From Pseudomonas libanensis (GTDB lineage Bacteria; Pseudomonadota; Gammaproteobacteria; Pseudomonadales; Pseudomonadaceae): DNA of 64,000 bases. The stretch covers positions 62,001-126,000 of the forward strand of contig NZ_JYLH01000014.1 in assembly GCF_001439685.1 (NCBI RefSeq), given 5' to 3'. The notes below the pieces were generated by a model. That model made no database searches and was not told the origin of the DNA. It saw only the letters and a program-made list of their open reading frames with translations. Each line of letters starts with the position of its first letter. Position 1 is the first letter of the stretch. This document shows, piece by piece, positions 50,869-59,494 of this stretch. Both the position numbers and the translations under genes were made by a program.

Positions 50869-52167
50869 TCAGTGGAGTTTGAGGCGCGGCTCGGTGCCTC
50901 GGCCAATCTTGCTCCCCAACATCAGCATCGCCGTACGGAAGAACCCATACAGCGCCATCTGGTGCATGCGGTACAGCGATACATAGAACATCCGCGCCAG
51001 CCAACCCTCCAGCATCACACTGCCGGTCAGGTTGCCCATCAGGTTGCCCACCGCCGAGAAGCGCGACAGCGAGATCAACGAACCGTAGTCGGTGTACTTA
51101 TAGGTCGGCAGATCCTTGCCTTCGATGCGCAATTTCAGCGATTTAGCCAATAGCGATGCCTGCTGATGCGCAGCCTGGGCTCGTGGCGGTACATTGCGGT
51201 CGGTGCCCGGTTGCGGGCAGGCAGCGCAATCACCAAAGGCGAAGATGTTTTCGTCGCGGGTGGTTTGCAGGGTTTGCAGCACCTGCAGCTGATTGATGCG
51301 ATTGGTTTCCAGGCCGTCGATGTCCTTGAGGAAACCCGGTGCGCGAATCCCGGCCGCCCATACTTTGAGGCTGGCGGGAATCACTTGGCCGCTGCTGGTG
51401 ATCAGGGCGTCGGCAGTCACTTCACTGACCGCCGAGTTCGTCAGCACGGTCACCCCGAGTTTCTCCAGGGTTTTATGCACCGGCCCGCCGATGCGCTCCG
51501 GCAGCGCAGGCAATACCCGCGGGCCGGCTTCGATCAGGGTGATGTGCATGTTCTCTGGCTTGATACGGTCCAGGCCATAGGCGGCCAGCTCATGGGCGGC
51601 GTTATGCAGCTCGGCGGCCAGTTCGACGCCGGTGGCGCCAGCGCCAACGATGGCAACGCTGATTTGTTCAATGGCATCGGTCTGCCCGGCATGGGCGCGC
51701 AGGTAGTGGTTGAGCAGTTGCTGGTGAAAACGCTCGGCCTGCTTGCGAGTGTCAAGGAACAGGCAATGTTGCGCCGCACCCTCGGTGCCGAAGTCGTTGG
51801 TGGTGCTGCCCACAGCGATTACCAGGCTGTCATAGCCCAGTACGCGTGCAGGTACCAGTTCGCGTCCTTCTTCGTCGAGGGTGGCGGCCAGCTGGATTTT
51901 CTTCTGTTCGCGATCAAGCCCGCTCATGCGCCCCAGCTGGAACTCGAAGTGGTTCCATTTCGCTTGGGCAACATAGTTGAGTTCATCTTCAGAAGAGTTC
52001 AGCGAGCCGGCAGCCACTTCGTGCAGCAGGGGCTTCCAGATGTGGGTCAGGTTGGCGTCCACCAGCGTGATGCTGGCCTTGCCGCGCTTGCCCAGGGTCT
52101 TACCCAGGCGGGTAGCCAACTCCAGGCCGCCGGCGCCGCCGCCGACGATAATAATACGATGGGTCAT
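50869..52167 (-). CDS. ndh: Type II NADH dehydrogenase
   Basis: 432 residues, non-proton-pumping NADH:quinone oxidoreductase, peripheral inner-membrane flavoprotein. FAD fold IIIVGGGAGGLELATRLGK, NADH fold VAIVGAGATGVELAAELHNA, and AFGDCAACPQPGTDRNVPPRAQAAHQQ (FAD/quinone region). A C-terminal amphipathic segment (SLYRMHQMALYGFFRTAM) suits membrane attachment. Start ATG 52167 (MTHRIIIVGG). Confidence 0.95.
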   Translation of the reverse strand: MTHRIIIVGGGAGGLELATRLGKTLGKRGKASITLVDANLTHIWKPLLHEVAAGSLNSSEDELNYVAQAKWNHFEFQLGRMSGLDREQKKIQLAATLDEEGRELVPARVLGYDSLVIAVGSTTNDFGTEGAAQHCLFLDTRKQAERFHQQLLNHYLRAHAGQTDAIEQISVAIVGAGATGVELAAELHNAAHELAAYGLDRIKPENMHITLIEAGPRVLPALPERIGGPVHKTLEKLGVTVLTNSAVSEVTADALITSSGQVIPASLKVWAAGIRAPGFLKDIDGLETNRINQLQVLQTLQTTRDENIFAFGDCAACPQPGTDRNVPPRAQAAHQQASLLAKSLKLRIEGKDLPTYKYTDYGSLISLSRFSAVGNLMGNLTGSVMLEGWLARMFYVSLYRMHQMALYGFFRTAMLMLGSKIGRGTEPRLKLH

Positions 52168-52227
52168 GGGGGTATCTCGCAAGGCTAAAAGAAATCGGAG
52201 CAGTTACCCTCGCGAGCGCCAGGCAGC

Positions 52228-52401
52228 TCATAGCGTCAGGTAACTCAATAGGCGGCTCAGCACACCGAGCCCGATCACCACTACCAGCACCACGCAGAGG
52301 AGCAGCCACGGCCGGAAAGGCTTGCGCTCGACTCTGTTCTGGGAGAGTTGCAGGTACTCTTCGACATGCTGTTGGTCATCGGGGTTCAGGCGGCTGGTCA
52401 T
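52228..52401 (-). CDS. DUF3094 family small membrane protein
   Basis: 57 residues from ATG 52401 (MTSRLNPDDQQHVEEYLQLS): a charged N-terminal helix followed by one transmembrane segment (LLLCVVLVVVIGLGVLSRLL). Matches DUF3094. Function unknown; position next to ndh is conserved in pseudomonads. Confidence 0.85.
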   Translation of the reverse strand: MTSRLNPDDQQHVEEYLQLSQNRVERKPFRPWLLLCVVLVVVIGLGVLSRLLSYLTL

Positions 52402-52489
52402 AAAGGCCTCGTCAGGTAGACGTTGCAAAAGGGCGCCACGTTACAGCCAGGGGTTGGCGCTATCGCCATAAGCGTAGCCGGTGCCTGTG

Positions 52490-53119
52490 TCACAGGCTTA
52501 TGCCGACGTCGAATACTATGCTGCGCCCCAGGTTGTTGCGCAAGAAATCCGGTGCATCCGGGTGGGCGAACAGCACCCGGGCGAAGGTTGGGCCCACCAA
52601 CGACAGCGAGCGCCAGCCTTGGCGCAAATACTCGGTGGGGGGCGGGAAGTGGCTGTTGAGGTCCAGTACTTCACGTTTGAGGCTGGCAAAGGCGATGAGA
52701 TCCAACTCTCCCAGGTCCATGCCGCGCTCTTTGTAGTTGTGGGCTTTTTTACGCAGTGTCGGCGCCAGGCGCAGCAGGAACTCATGGGCCGGAATGCGCC
52801 GTGGCTTGGCTTCGCGCCGCACCAGCTGGCTCAAGGAGAAAGCGCTGCGCCTGCGCAGTAATTCGTCGCGCCATTCATCGTTCAGGCGGCGGCCTTCGTC
52901 CAGTACGAAAAACACCTCGAAGCTGGCGTCGCGAAACAACACATCCGGCGGCTCCTGGCCGGCAGCGTGAAATTCTTCGACGCGGTAGGGCACGTTCAAG
53001 CCTTGCAACAGTCGCTGGCAGACCCAACGCTCACGCTCCCACTTGCGGGCATTGGACAGGAACGCATTGGCTTGTTCGGCTGCTACGGTGAGCAGGCGCA
53101 AATAATCTGAGTCATCCAT
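52490..53119 (-). CDS. DUF1780 family protein
   Basis: 209 residues starting MDDSDYLRLLTVAAEQANAF, with ERERWVCQRLLQGLNVPY and an acidic/basic set (PPDVLFRDASFEVFFVLDEG) that resembles a nuclease-like core. DUF1780 has been proposed to have an endonuclease-type fold; I know of no demonstrated activity. Divergent from the permease gene. Confidence 0.82.
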   Translation of the reverse strand: MDDSDYLRLLTVAAEQANAFLSNARKWERERWVCQRLLQGLNVPYRVEEFHAAGQEPPDVLFRDASFEVFFVLDEGRRLNDEWRDELLRRRSAFSLSQLVRREAKPRRIPAHEFLLRLAPTLRKKAHNYKERGMDLGELDLIAFASLKREVLDLNSHFPPPTEYLRQGWRSLSLVGPTFARVLFAHPDAPDFLRNNLGRSIVFDVGISL

Positions 53120-53290
53120 ATTCGCAGCTTAGCGTTCAAATGATGACCACAGGAAGTCTTGCTTGTGTCGCCCCTCCCAGATTTGAATCTCGCTTCGACC
53201 CAGACCAAAGTTAAAACGCAGGTGTAGACTGCGCACTCGGCAGTAAGCCCTGAGGTTCGTGGTGAGGCTTTTTGTAGAGGTAGTGCATCC

Positions 53291-53980
53291 GTGATCAGTG
53301 CAACTGTTCTGGCGCCATCGACCCTCGGCATCGGCTGGCTGTTGTATGCGCCCGTGGTGATATGGGCGGTGCTGCGCTCGCCCTGGGTCGAGTTGTTCGC
53401 CGACCGACGGCGCCAGCACTTGCTGTTCGGCACGGTGTTCGCGCTGTTCATGCTGTGGCTGGTGCGGCGGGATTTCGATACCGGAGTGTCCTATCACTTT
53501 ATCGGCATGACCGCCGTCACCTTGCTGCTGGATTGGCCGCTGGCAATCGTCGGTGGGTTTACCGCCCAGCTCGGCCTCATGCTGCTGGGGCGCCAGGACC
53601 TGGCAGCGCTTGGTGTCAATGGCCTGCTCCTGATCGGGTTGCCGGTGCTGGTCACCGAAGGCTGTGCGCTGCTGGTCGAGCGGGCGCAACCGCGAAACCC
53701 CTTTGTGTATATCTTCTGTTCCGGTTTTTTTGCCGCAGCGCTGTCGGCCTTGCTGTGCCTGTTGGCCGGGCTGGGTTTGTTGTGGTTTGACGGCCGCTTT
53801 GCGATGCCGCAATGGCTGGAAGACTTTGTGGGCTACCTGTGGCTGATCATCTTTCCCGAAGCCTTTATCAACGGCATGGTCATCAGTGCATTGGTGGTGT
53901 TCTGCCCGGAATGGCTGGAGACCTTCAACCGTACCCGCTACCTCTCGGCGCCTTGGAAGGACGACGATTCACCGCGTTGA
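53291..53980 (+). CDS. ECF-type ABC transporter permease-like membrane protein (CbiM-related)
   Basis: 229 residues, GTG start, about six to seven transmembrane segments. It resembles CbiM/NikM-like energy-coupling-factor permeases (the family name used for Pseudomonas homologues), with YHFIGMTAVTLLLDWPLAI and the conserved FPEAFINGMVISALVVF. No CbiN/Q/O partners or metal-pathway genes are nearby, so the transport role is unproven; it could be a stand-alone membrane protein. Confidence 0.75.
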   Translation: MISATVLAPSTLGIGWLLYAPVVIWAVLRSPWVELFADRRRQHLLFGTVFALFMLWLVRRDFDTGVSYHFIGMTAVTLLLDWPLAIVGGFTAQLGLMLLGRQDLAALGVNGLLLIGLPVLVTEGCALLVERAQPRNPFVYIFCSGFFAAALSALLCLLAGLGLLWFDGRFAMPQWLEDFVGYLWLIIFPEAFINGMVISALVVFCPEWLETFNRTRYLSAPWKDDDSPR

Positions 53981-54044
53981 TCCAAGTCAAATGCCGAGCA
54001 ACGGCGCAGGTCCATGCTCTGCAAAATTTTCAGGAGCAGGGATC

Positions 54045-54260
54045 ATGAGTGTGTATGAGTGGGCACGGCAGGAGTTGCGCAGAAGCCAGGATGCGGCGCA
54101 GGAAATCGGTTTTGACCCAGGCTTGACCTTGCGCGCCATGCTCAGTGCGGTAGTGCAGCAAAGCAAGGGCGTACGCAGTTTTGAAGACCTGGCCGACGAG
54201 CTGCAATACCTCGCAGAAAACCTCGACGACCAGCAGGAATATGCCTTTATGCGGCCTTAG
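54045..54260 (+). CDS. Small conserved hypothetical protein
   Basis: 71 residues: MSVYEWARQELRRSQDAAQE, then a helical, acidic body ending YAFMRP. AGGAGCAGGG ribosome site. Not recognised; likely soluble and helical. 64 bases after the permease gene, so perhaps co-transcribed; convergent with yacG (4-base overlap). Confidence 0.7.
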   Translation: MSVYEWARQELRRSQDAAQEIGFDPGLTLRAMLSAVVQQSKGVRSFEDLADELQYLAENLDDQQEYAFMRP

Positions 54261-54457
54261 TGGCGTGGTGGCAGGTCTTCGGAAAACAGCTCGTCTTCGG
54301 CATCCGGGGCCACGGGGATCTTGTGTTCCTCGGCGGCCCAGGCGCCCAGGTCGATGAGTTTGCAGCGGTCCGAGCAGAACGGCCGGTTGAGGTTGGTCGC
54401 TTTCCATTCCACGGGGGCACCGCAGGTTGGGCAGTCGACGGTCAAGGGTTGGCTCAT
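54257..54457 (-). CDS. yacG: DNA gyrase inhibitor YacG
   Basis: 66-residue zinc protein that binds GyrB and blocks DNA binding. Cys4 finger: DCPTCGAPVEW and RPFCSDRCKLIDLG, then the AAEEHKIP and acidic tail. Start overlaps the coaE stop by 4 bases. Confidence 0.95.
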   Translation of the reverse strand: MSQPLTVDCPTCGAPVEWKATNLNRPFCSDRCKLIDLGAWAAEEHKIPVAPDAEDELFSEDLPPRH

Positions 54458-55077
54458 GATCGGCCTCCACGCAAAGTAAGGTAAAAGTGGTGCAGTCGCT
54501 CGACCTCGCCATGCAGCCAGGCAAGGTCCTGGTCATTGACCAGTACATCATCGGCATGGTTCAGGCGGTCTTCGCGGCTGGACTGAGCCTTCAGAATCGC
54601 CTGCACCTGTTGTTCGCTGATGCCATCGCGCTGCAGGGTACGCTGAATCTGCAGTGATTGCGGCACGTCGATCACCAGGATGCGCTGGGTCATGCTGTAT
54701 TGGCCTGACTCGATCAGCAGCGGTGACACCAGGATCGCGTAAGGCGAACGGGCACGCGCCAAGTGACTGCGAATTTCCTCGGCGATCAACGGGTGCAGCA
54801 GGGCTTCCAGCCACAGGCGTTCTTCAGGGACCTCAAAGATCAGTTTACGCAGCGCGGCGCGGTCCAGTTGGCCGTCGGGGTGCAGCACGCCGCTGCCGAA
54901 ATGCTCGGCAATGCACGCCAGTGCCGGCCGCCCAGGCTCGACGACCCAGCGGGCAGCATGATCGGCATCCACCAGGTCGATGCCCAGCTTGATAAAGTGC
55001 TCGGCCGCAGCGCTTTTGCCGCTGCCAATGCCGCCCGTGAGGCCAAGAATCCAGGGTGTTGCGACAGAAGTGGTCAT
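54454..55077 (-). CDS. coaE: Dephospho-CoA kinase
   Basis: Last step of CoA synthesis. 207 residues. P-loop GLTGGIGSGKSAAAEHF, LVDADHAARWVVEPG and LLIESGQYSMTQRILVIDVP. Overlaps pilD by 4 bases; order pilD-coaE-yacG is conserved in gammaproteobacteria. Confidence 0.97.
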   Translation of the reverse strand: MTTSVATPWILGLTGGIGSGKSAAAEHFIKLGIDLVDADHAARWVVEPGRPALACIAEHFGSGVLHPDGQLDRAALRKLIFEVPEERLWLEALLHPLIAEEIRSHLARARSPYAILVSPLLIESGQYSMTQRILVIDVPQSLQIQRTLQRDGISEQQVQAILKAQSSREDRLNHADDVLVNDQDLAWLHGEVERLHHFYLTLRGGRS

Positions 55078-55940
55078 CTGAAACCGACAGACTGCAAATA
55101 GAAGTCGGTTATTTGACCACCCCAGAGCAATGCAATCCAGCCGGCAATTGCCAGGCAGGGGCCAAATGGCATCGGTGCTGACACCGGGGCCTTGCGCAAA
55201 CGCAATAGAATCAGCCCGGCAATCAAGCCCAGCAGTGAGGCCATCAGCAATGTCATCGGCAGTATCTGCCAGCCGCCCCAGGCTCCCAACAATGCCAATA
55301 ACTTGAAGTCGCCATGGCCCATGCCATCTTTACCGGTGACCAGCTTGAACAGCCAGAACACGCTCCACAGGCTCATGTAGCCAATGACCGCGCCCCACAG
55401 CGCATCGGGCAAGGTCGCCAGCAGGTCGGCGCTGTTGAGGATGAGTCCCAGCCATAGCAGTGGCAGCACCAGCGCATCTGGCAACAATTGATGGTCGAGG
55501 TCAATCAGGCTCAGGCCCAGCAAGCCCCAGCTCAGCAACAGCACCGCGCCGGCTTGCCAGCCAAAGCCGAAGTGCCAGGCAACAGCGGCCGAGATCAACG
55601 CGCAGGCCAGCTCGGTTAAGGGATAACGAAGGCTGATGGGTTCACGGCAATGGGCACAACGCCCCCTGAGCAACAGGTAGCTGAGCAGTGGAATATTTTC
55701 CCAGGGCCGAATCGGCTGTTCGCAGCGGGTGCAGCAGGAATTCGGGCGCATCAGGTTATAGGCCGGCCCGGCGGATGCGGCAGGCAAGCCGAGGATCTCA
55801 TGGGCCTGGGCACGCCATTCGCGCTCGAGCATTTTTGGCAGTCGCCACGCCAGCACATTGAGGAAACTGCCGACGATCAGGCCCAGCACCAGTGCCATGG
55901 CAACAAAAAACCAGGGCCGTTCGGTCAGCAGCAGGATCAA
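55074..55940 (-). CDS. pilD: Prepilin peptidase / N-methyltransferase PilD
   Basis: Cleaves and N-methylates type IV prepilins and type II secretion pseudopilins. 288 residues, about eight transmembrane segments. Cytoplasmic Cys4 motif (CCTRCEQPI, RCAHCREP), catalytic Asp residues in LSLIDLDHQLLPD and GMGHGDFKLLALLGAW. Overlaps pilC by 4 bases. All pilin-like genes in this window carry matching cleavage sites. Confidence 0.96.
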   Translation of the reverse strand: MILLLTERPWFFVAMALVLGLIVGSFLNVLAWRLPKMLEREWRAQAHEILGLPAASAGPAYNLMRPNSCCTRCEQPIRPWENIPLLSYLLLRGRCAHCREPISLRYPLTELACALISAAVAWHFGFGWQAGAVLLLSWGLLGLSLIDLDHQLLPDALVLPLLWLGLILNSADLLATLPDALWGAVIGYMSLWSVFWLFKLVTGKDGMGHGDFKLLALLGAWGGWQILPMTLLMASLLGLIAGLILLRLRKAPVSAPMPFGPCLAIAGWIALLWGGQITDFYLQSVGFR

Positions 55941-57145
55941 AATGCCGTGCCCAATTGAAAGACCGGCAGGTACAGGGCGATCACCAACGCCCCGACAATG
56001 CCCCCCAGTACCACCATGATCAGCGGTTCCATCAGGCTGGTGAGGTTATCGACCAAGGTGTCCACGTCCGCCTCGTAATGGTTCGCGACTTTTTCCAGCA
56101 TTCGGTCCAGCGTGCCGGATTCCTCACCGATGGCCGTCATCTGTATCGCCATGCCTGGAAACAGGCCATTGCAGGCCATGGCCTGGTTCAATTGCATGCC
56201 TGTGGATACATCGTGGCGCATACGTTCAATTGCCTGTTTGAATGGTCCATTGCCGACGGCGCCGGCCACCGAGCCCAATGCCTGTACGAGGGGCACGCCC
56301 GCTGCAAACGTGGTCGAAAGCGTGCGGGCGTAACGAGCGATGGCAGAGTTGTGCAGCAGTTTGCCTGCCAGGGGCATTTTCAACAAACCCGCTTGCAGCC
56401 GATGGCGAAAGCCTGGGTAAGCACGGTGAGCCTGGCGAAGCCCTGCCAGCGACGCACCCAAGCCCAGCGTCAGCATCCACCACGCCTGTTGCAGGAATTC
56501 GGACAGGGCAATGACCGCCAAGGTAAACCCGGGCAATTGGCCGCCGACGCCGGTGAACAGTTTCTGGAATTGAGGCACGACGTGCATCAGTAGCACCACG
56601 CTGACCAGTGTGGCGACCACCAATACCGTGACAGGGTAGGTCATGGCCTTTTTGATCCTGGCTTTGAGCCGTTGGCTTTTTTCCAGGTAAATCGCCACGC
56701 GCTCCAGTAGGGTTTCCAGGGCACCTGCCTGTTCCCCGGCGGCGACCAGGTTGCAGTACAGCTCGTCGAAATAACGCGGGTGTTGGCGCAGCGCATCGGC
56801 CAAGCTGTTGCCGCTGGCGATCTGTTGTTTCAAGGCTTGGACCAGGTCACACACCTGCCGGTTCTCGACGCCCTCGCTGATGATATCGAAGGCTTGCAGC
56901 AGCGGGATTCCGGCCTTGAGCAATGTGGCCAACTGGCGGGTGAACAGGGCGATATCCGCAGGCAATATTCGTGGGGCAAAGATCGGCCGTGATGCAGGCT
57001 TCTTGCGCACACGCTCGGGGCAGATCCCTTTCCGGCGCAATTGTGCCTTGATCAGCGCAAGGTCATGGCCAGCAATTTGCCCGGACACCCTGCGCCCCTT
57101 GCGATTGATGCCTTCCCAGGCGTAGATCGTTGAAGTGTCATTCAT
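55937..57145 (-). CDS. pilC: Type IV pilus inner-membrane platform protein PilC
   Basis: 402 residues from ATG 57145 (MNDTSTIYAWEGINRKGRRV). Two T2SF domains, with FTRQLATLLKAGIPLLQAFD in the first and RYARTLSTTFAAGVPLVQAL in the second, and three transmembrane segments. In P. aeruginosa pilC follows pilB; here pilC is the first gene of its operon and no assembly ATPase is present. Confidence 0.95.
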   Translation of the reverse strand: MNDTSTIYAWEGINRKGRRVSGQIAGHDLALIKAQLRRKGICPERVRKKPASRPIFAPRILPADIALFTRQLATLLKAGIPLLQAFDIISEGVENRQVCDLVQALKQQIASGNSLADALRQHPRYFDELYCNLVAAGEQAGALETLLERVAIYLEKSQRLKARIKKAMTYPVTVLVVATLVSVVLLMHVVPQFQKLFTGVGGQLPGFTLAVIALSEFLQQAWWMLTLGLGASLAGLRQAHRAYPGFRHRLQAGLLKMPLAGKLLHNSAIARYARTLSTTFAAGVPLVQALGSVAGAVGNGPFKQAIERMRHDVSTGMQLNQAMACNGLFPGMAIQMTAIGEESGTLDRMLEKVANHYEADVDTLVDNLTSLMEPLIMVVLGGIVGALVIALYLPVFQLGTAF

Positions 57146-57346
57146 GTCAGGTCCGCGTAGGCAGCTCGTGAAGAATTTATAGCTTAGCCAGGGGGCGTAT
57201 CCGGGCAGGCTGGCGTTCAGGAATAAAATGTCAGAATGTGCGTCCTGTACGCGATTGGCCGCGTGGGCATGAGTACACTGGCGCCGTTGCACACTACGGG
57301 GCGCAGGACGCGCCTTGTCATGGTTCTATTCTGGAGAGTGAAAGAG

Positions 57347-57760
57347 ATGCGTCAAAAAGGCTTTACCTTGATCGAGTTGTTGATCGTCGTGGCAATTATC
57401 GGCATTTTGGCCACCATCGGTTTGCCCATGTACACCAAGCACCAGGCCAAGGCCAAGTTCACGGCGGGGCTGGCTGAAATCAGCGCGTTGAAGGCTGGCT
57501 ACGAAGACACGATCAACCAGGGCACTGTGCCCACGCTGGAGTTGATCGGTGGCACCAGCCCGACGGCCAACTGCACGATCACCGTGGCGGGTGATGTGGC
57601 TTCGGGCGCCGGCTCCATCAGTTGTGAAATCCTCGATGCGCCGGCCCCTGTGTTGGGCAAGACCATCACCTTGATCCGCAGCGCCACCAGTGGCTGGACT
57701 TGTGCCACCACGGCTGATGCGCAGTACGTTGCCAAGGGCTGCTCCGCCAACGGAGCGTGA
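57347..57760 (+). CDS. pilA: Type IV major pilin PilA
   Basis: 137 residues from ATG 57347 with GGAGAG upstream. Leader MRQKG, then FTLIELLIVVAIIGILATIG (Glu+5), mature length about 132. Two C-terminal disulfide candidates (ANCTITV/SISCEIL and GWTCATT/AKGCSAN). Divergent from pilC and directly followed by tRNA-Thr, the arrangement known at the P. aeruginosa pilin locus. Confidence 0.94.
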   Translation: MRQKGFTLIELLIVVAIIGILATIGLPMYTKHQAKAKFTAGLAEISALKAGYEDTINQGTVPTLELIGGTSPTANCTITVAGDVASGAGSISCEILDAPAPVLGKTITLIRSATSGWTCATTADAQYVAKGCSANGA

Positions 57761-57824
57761 CGGCCGCCGGGCGGTAAGCGAGCCAGTTGCTGCATGCCCG
57801 ATGCAGTGCTAGCTTTAGCCCACC

Positions 57825-57900
57825 GCCCGTGTAGCTCAGCCGGTAGAGCAGCGCACTCGTAACGCGAAGGTCGCAGGTTCGATTCCTGTCTCGGGCACCA
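57825..57900 (+). tRNA. tRNA-Thr (CGT)
   Basis: Acceptor GCCCGTG paired with CTCGGGC, anticodon loop CTCGTAA (CGT), T-loop TTCGATT, encoded CCA. 64 bases after pilA. By eye the base of the anticodon stem has an A-C apposition. Confidence 0.94.
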
Positions 57901-58047
57901 AGGCACCACCGCTTCAAAGGCAATGTTTTCAGATGATCCCAGAATGGTTCTGAAGGCCAGACGAGCCGGCATTCGTGCCCGCTCTTTTGTATCTGCGCAA
58001 CCTTGATGACCCAGATGCATCCCCATTCCTCGATCTAAGAGAACGAC

Positions 58048-58353
58048 ATGACCACGACTGAGATGACCCAGGAAGTTCGGCACCAAGCAGCTCTCGAAAA
58101 ATATCTCGAGGAGTCGCCGCAGCTTAAAGAAGAGATCAAGGAACTGAGCGCTGACGACCAGCGTGACCAGATCCAGTGGGCATTCGAGGACGAGGCCGAG
58201 AGCCAGGGCTACCAGCCCTGGGAGCTGACCCTCAAGTACACTTCTACGCCTGAAGAGTTTGAAGCCGCACGGCTGGCCTTGCACAAAGAGGCGGCCGAAG
58301 TGCTGGGTGTCGAGTGGGACGAATACTGCGAGATGAATAACCTCGTAGTTTAA
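58048..58353 (+). CDS. Hypothetical protein, probably DUF6388-like
   Basis: 101 residues, strongly acidic and helical: MTTTEMTQEVRHQAALEKYL, QIQWAFEDEAESQGYQPWEL, EVLGVEWDEYCEMNNLVV. I believe this is the DUF6388 family of Pseudomonas but am not certain. Function unknown. It stands alone, followed by a perfect palindrome. Confidence 0.72.
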   Translation: MTTTEMTQEVRHQAALEKYLEESPQLKEEIKELSADDQRDQIQWAFEDEAESQGYQPWELTLKYTSTPEEFEAARLALHKEAAEVLGVEWDEYCEMNNLVV

Positions 58354-58360
58354 AAGCAGC

Positions 58361-58390
58361 CTGTAGGAGCGAGCTTGCTCGCTCCTACAG
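58361..58390. repeat. Perfect REP palindrome / bidirectional terminator
   Basis: Two perfect 14-base arms (CTGTAGGAGCGAGC and its complement) with a TT loop, 7 bases after the DUF6388-like gene and 10 bases before the 3' end of nadC. The same GAGCGAGC REP family as 2363 and 7939, here collapsed to one hairpin. Confidence 0.85.
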
Positions 58391-58400
58391 TCAAGGCACT

Positions 58401-59249
58401 TTAGATGCTCAGACGCATCGACAGATCCACCGCCTTCACATCCTTGGTCATCGCGCCAATGGAGATGTAGTCCACGCCGGTTTCAGCGATAGGCAGCAGC
58501 GTGGTTTCGTTGATCCCGCCGCTGGCTTCCAGCTTGGCCTTGCCGGCGGTCAGGCGCACGGCTTCGCGCATGTCGTCCAGGCTCAGTTCATCCAGCATGA
58601 TGATATCGGCACCCGCCGCGAGGGCTTCGCGCAATTCTTCCAGGCTTTCCACTTCGATTTCCACCGGCTTGCCCGGGGCGATCTTGTGGGCGGCCGTGAC
58701 GGCCTGGGTAATACCTCCACAGGCGGCAATGTGGTTTTCCTTGATCAGGAACGCGTCATACAGCCCGATGCGGTGATTATGGCAGCCACCGCAGGTGACT
58801 GCGTACTTCTGCGCCAGGCGCAGGCCCGGCAATGTCTTGCGAGTGTCCAGCAGCTTGACCTGGGTACTGGCAACAAAGTCCGCCAGGAACTGCGCACGGG
58901 TGGCGACGCCTGACAGCATCTGCAGGAAATTCAGCGCGCAGCGTTCACCGCTGAGCAGCGAGCGTGCCGGGCCTTCAAGGTGGAACAGCGCCTGGTTGGG
59001 GTTGACCCGTTCACCGTCGGCCACCTGCCAATGCACGGCTACCCGTGGGTCCAGTTGGCGGAACACCGCATCCACCCACGCCGTACCGGCGATAACGGCC
59101 GCCTCGCGGGTAATGATCGTCGCCTTGGCCAGCCGTTCGACCGGGATCAACTGCGCGGTGATATCGCCACTGCCGATGTCTTCCAGGAGTGCGCGGCGCA
59201 CGTTGGCTTCAATTTCGGCGGTAAGGTCGGCGAGACGGAGGTTCGGCAT
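58401..59249 (-). CDS. nadC: Nicotinate-nucleotide pyrophosphorylase (QPRTase)
   Basis: De novo NAD synthesis: quinolinate plus PRPP gives nicotinate mononucleotide. 282 residues from ATG 59249 (MPNLRLADLTAEIEANVRRA). Motifs ALLEDIGSGDITAQL, LLDTRKTLPGLRLAQKYAV, GGCHNHRIGLYDAFLIKENH, IEVEVESLEEL-type segment and LEASGGINETTLLPIAETGV. Divergent from the DUF1631 gene. Confidence 0.97.
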   Translation of the reverse strand: MPNLRLADLTAEIEANVRRALLEDIGSGDITAQLIPVERLAKATIITREAAVIAGTAWVDAVFRQLDPRVAVHWQVADGERVNPNQALFHLEGPARSLLSGERCALNFLQMLSGVATRAQFLADFVASTQVKLLDTRKTLPGLRLAQKYAVTCGGCHNHRIGLYDAFLIKENHIAACGGITQAVTAAHKIAPGKPVEIEVESLEELREALAAGADIIMLDELSLDDMREAVRLTAGKAKLEASGGINETTLLPIAETGVDYISIGAMTKDVKAVDLSMRLSI

Positions 59250-59494
59250 AACAGGCTCCACAAACAAAGTGCCTCGATTATAGGGGCTGCGCGCGTTTGA
59301 ACCCAGGCTCGCCACTCAATTACAGCGCAAAGGCATAGTTTGCTGGCGCAACTACCCTCATTTGCAAGATAATCTCGCGCCTTGCGATTGGCGTCATAGC
59401 TTTGACGTCCTGGTGGTAGCCGGGTGTTTGCAGTGCCTCCCGGGCCTGCCCCCGTTCTTTCCCCCTCTCAACACCGCCGTTTCAGGAGGCCAGG

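Noticed and set aside
53120..53290. A MOSC-domain gene expected beside DUF1780
   Set aside because: I recall one in related gene orders, but the gap holds no coding frame with MOSC motifs; it is simply absent here.
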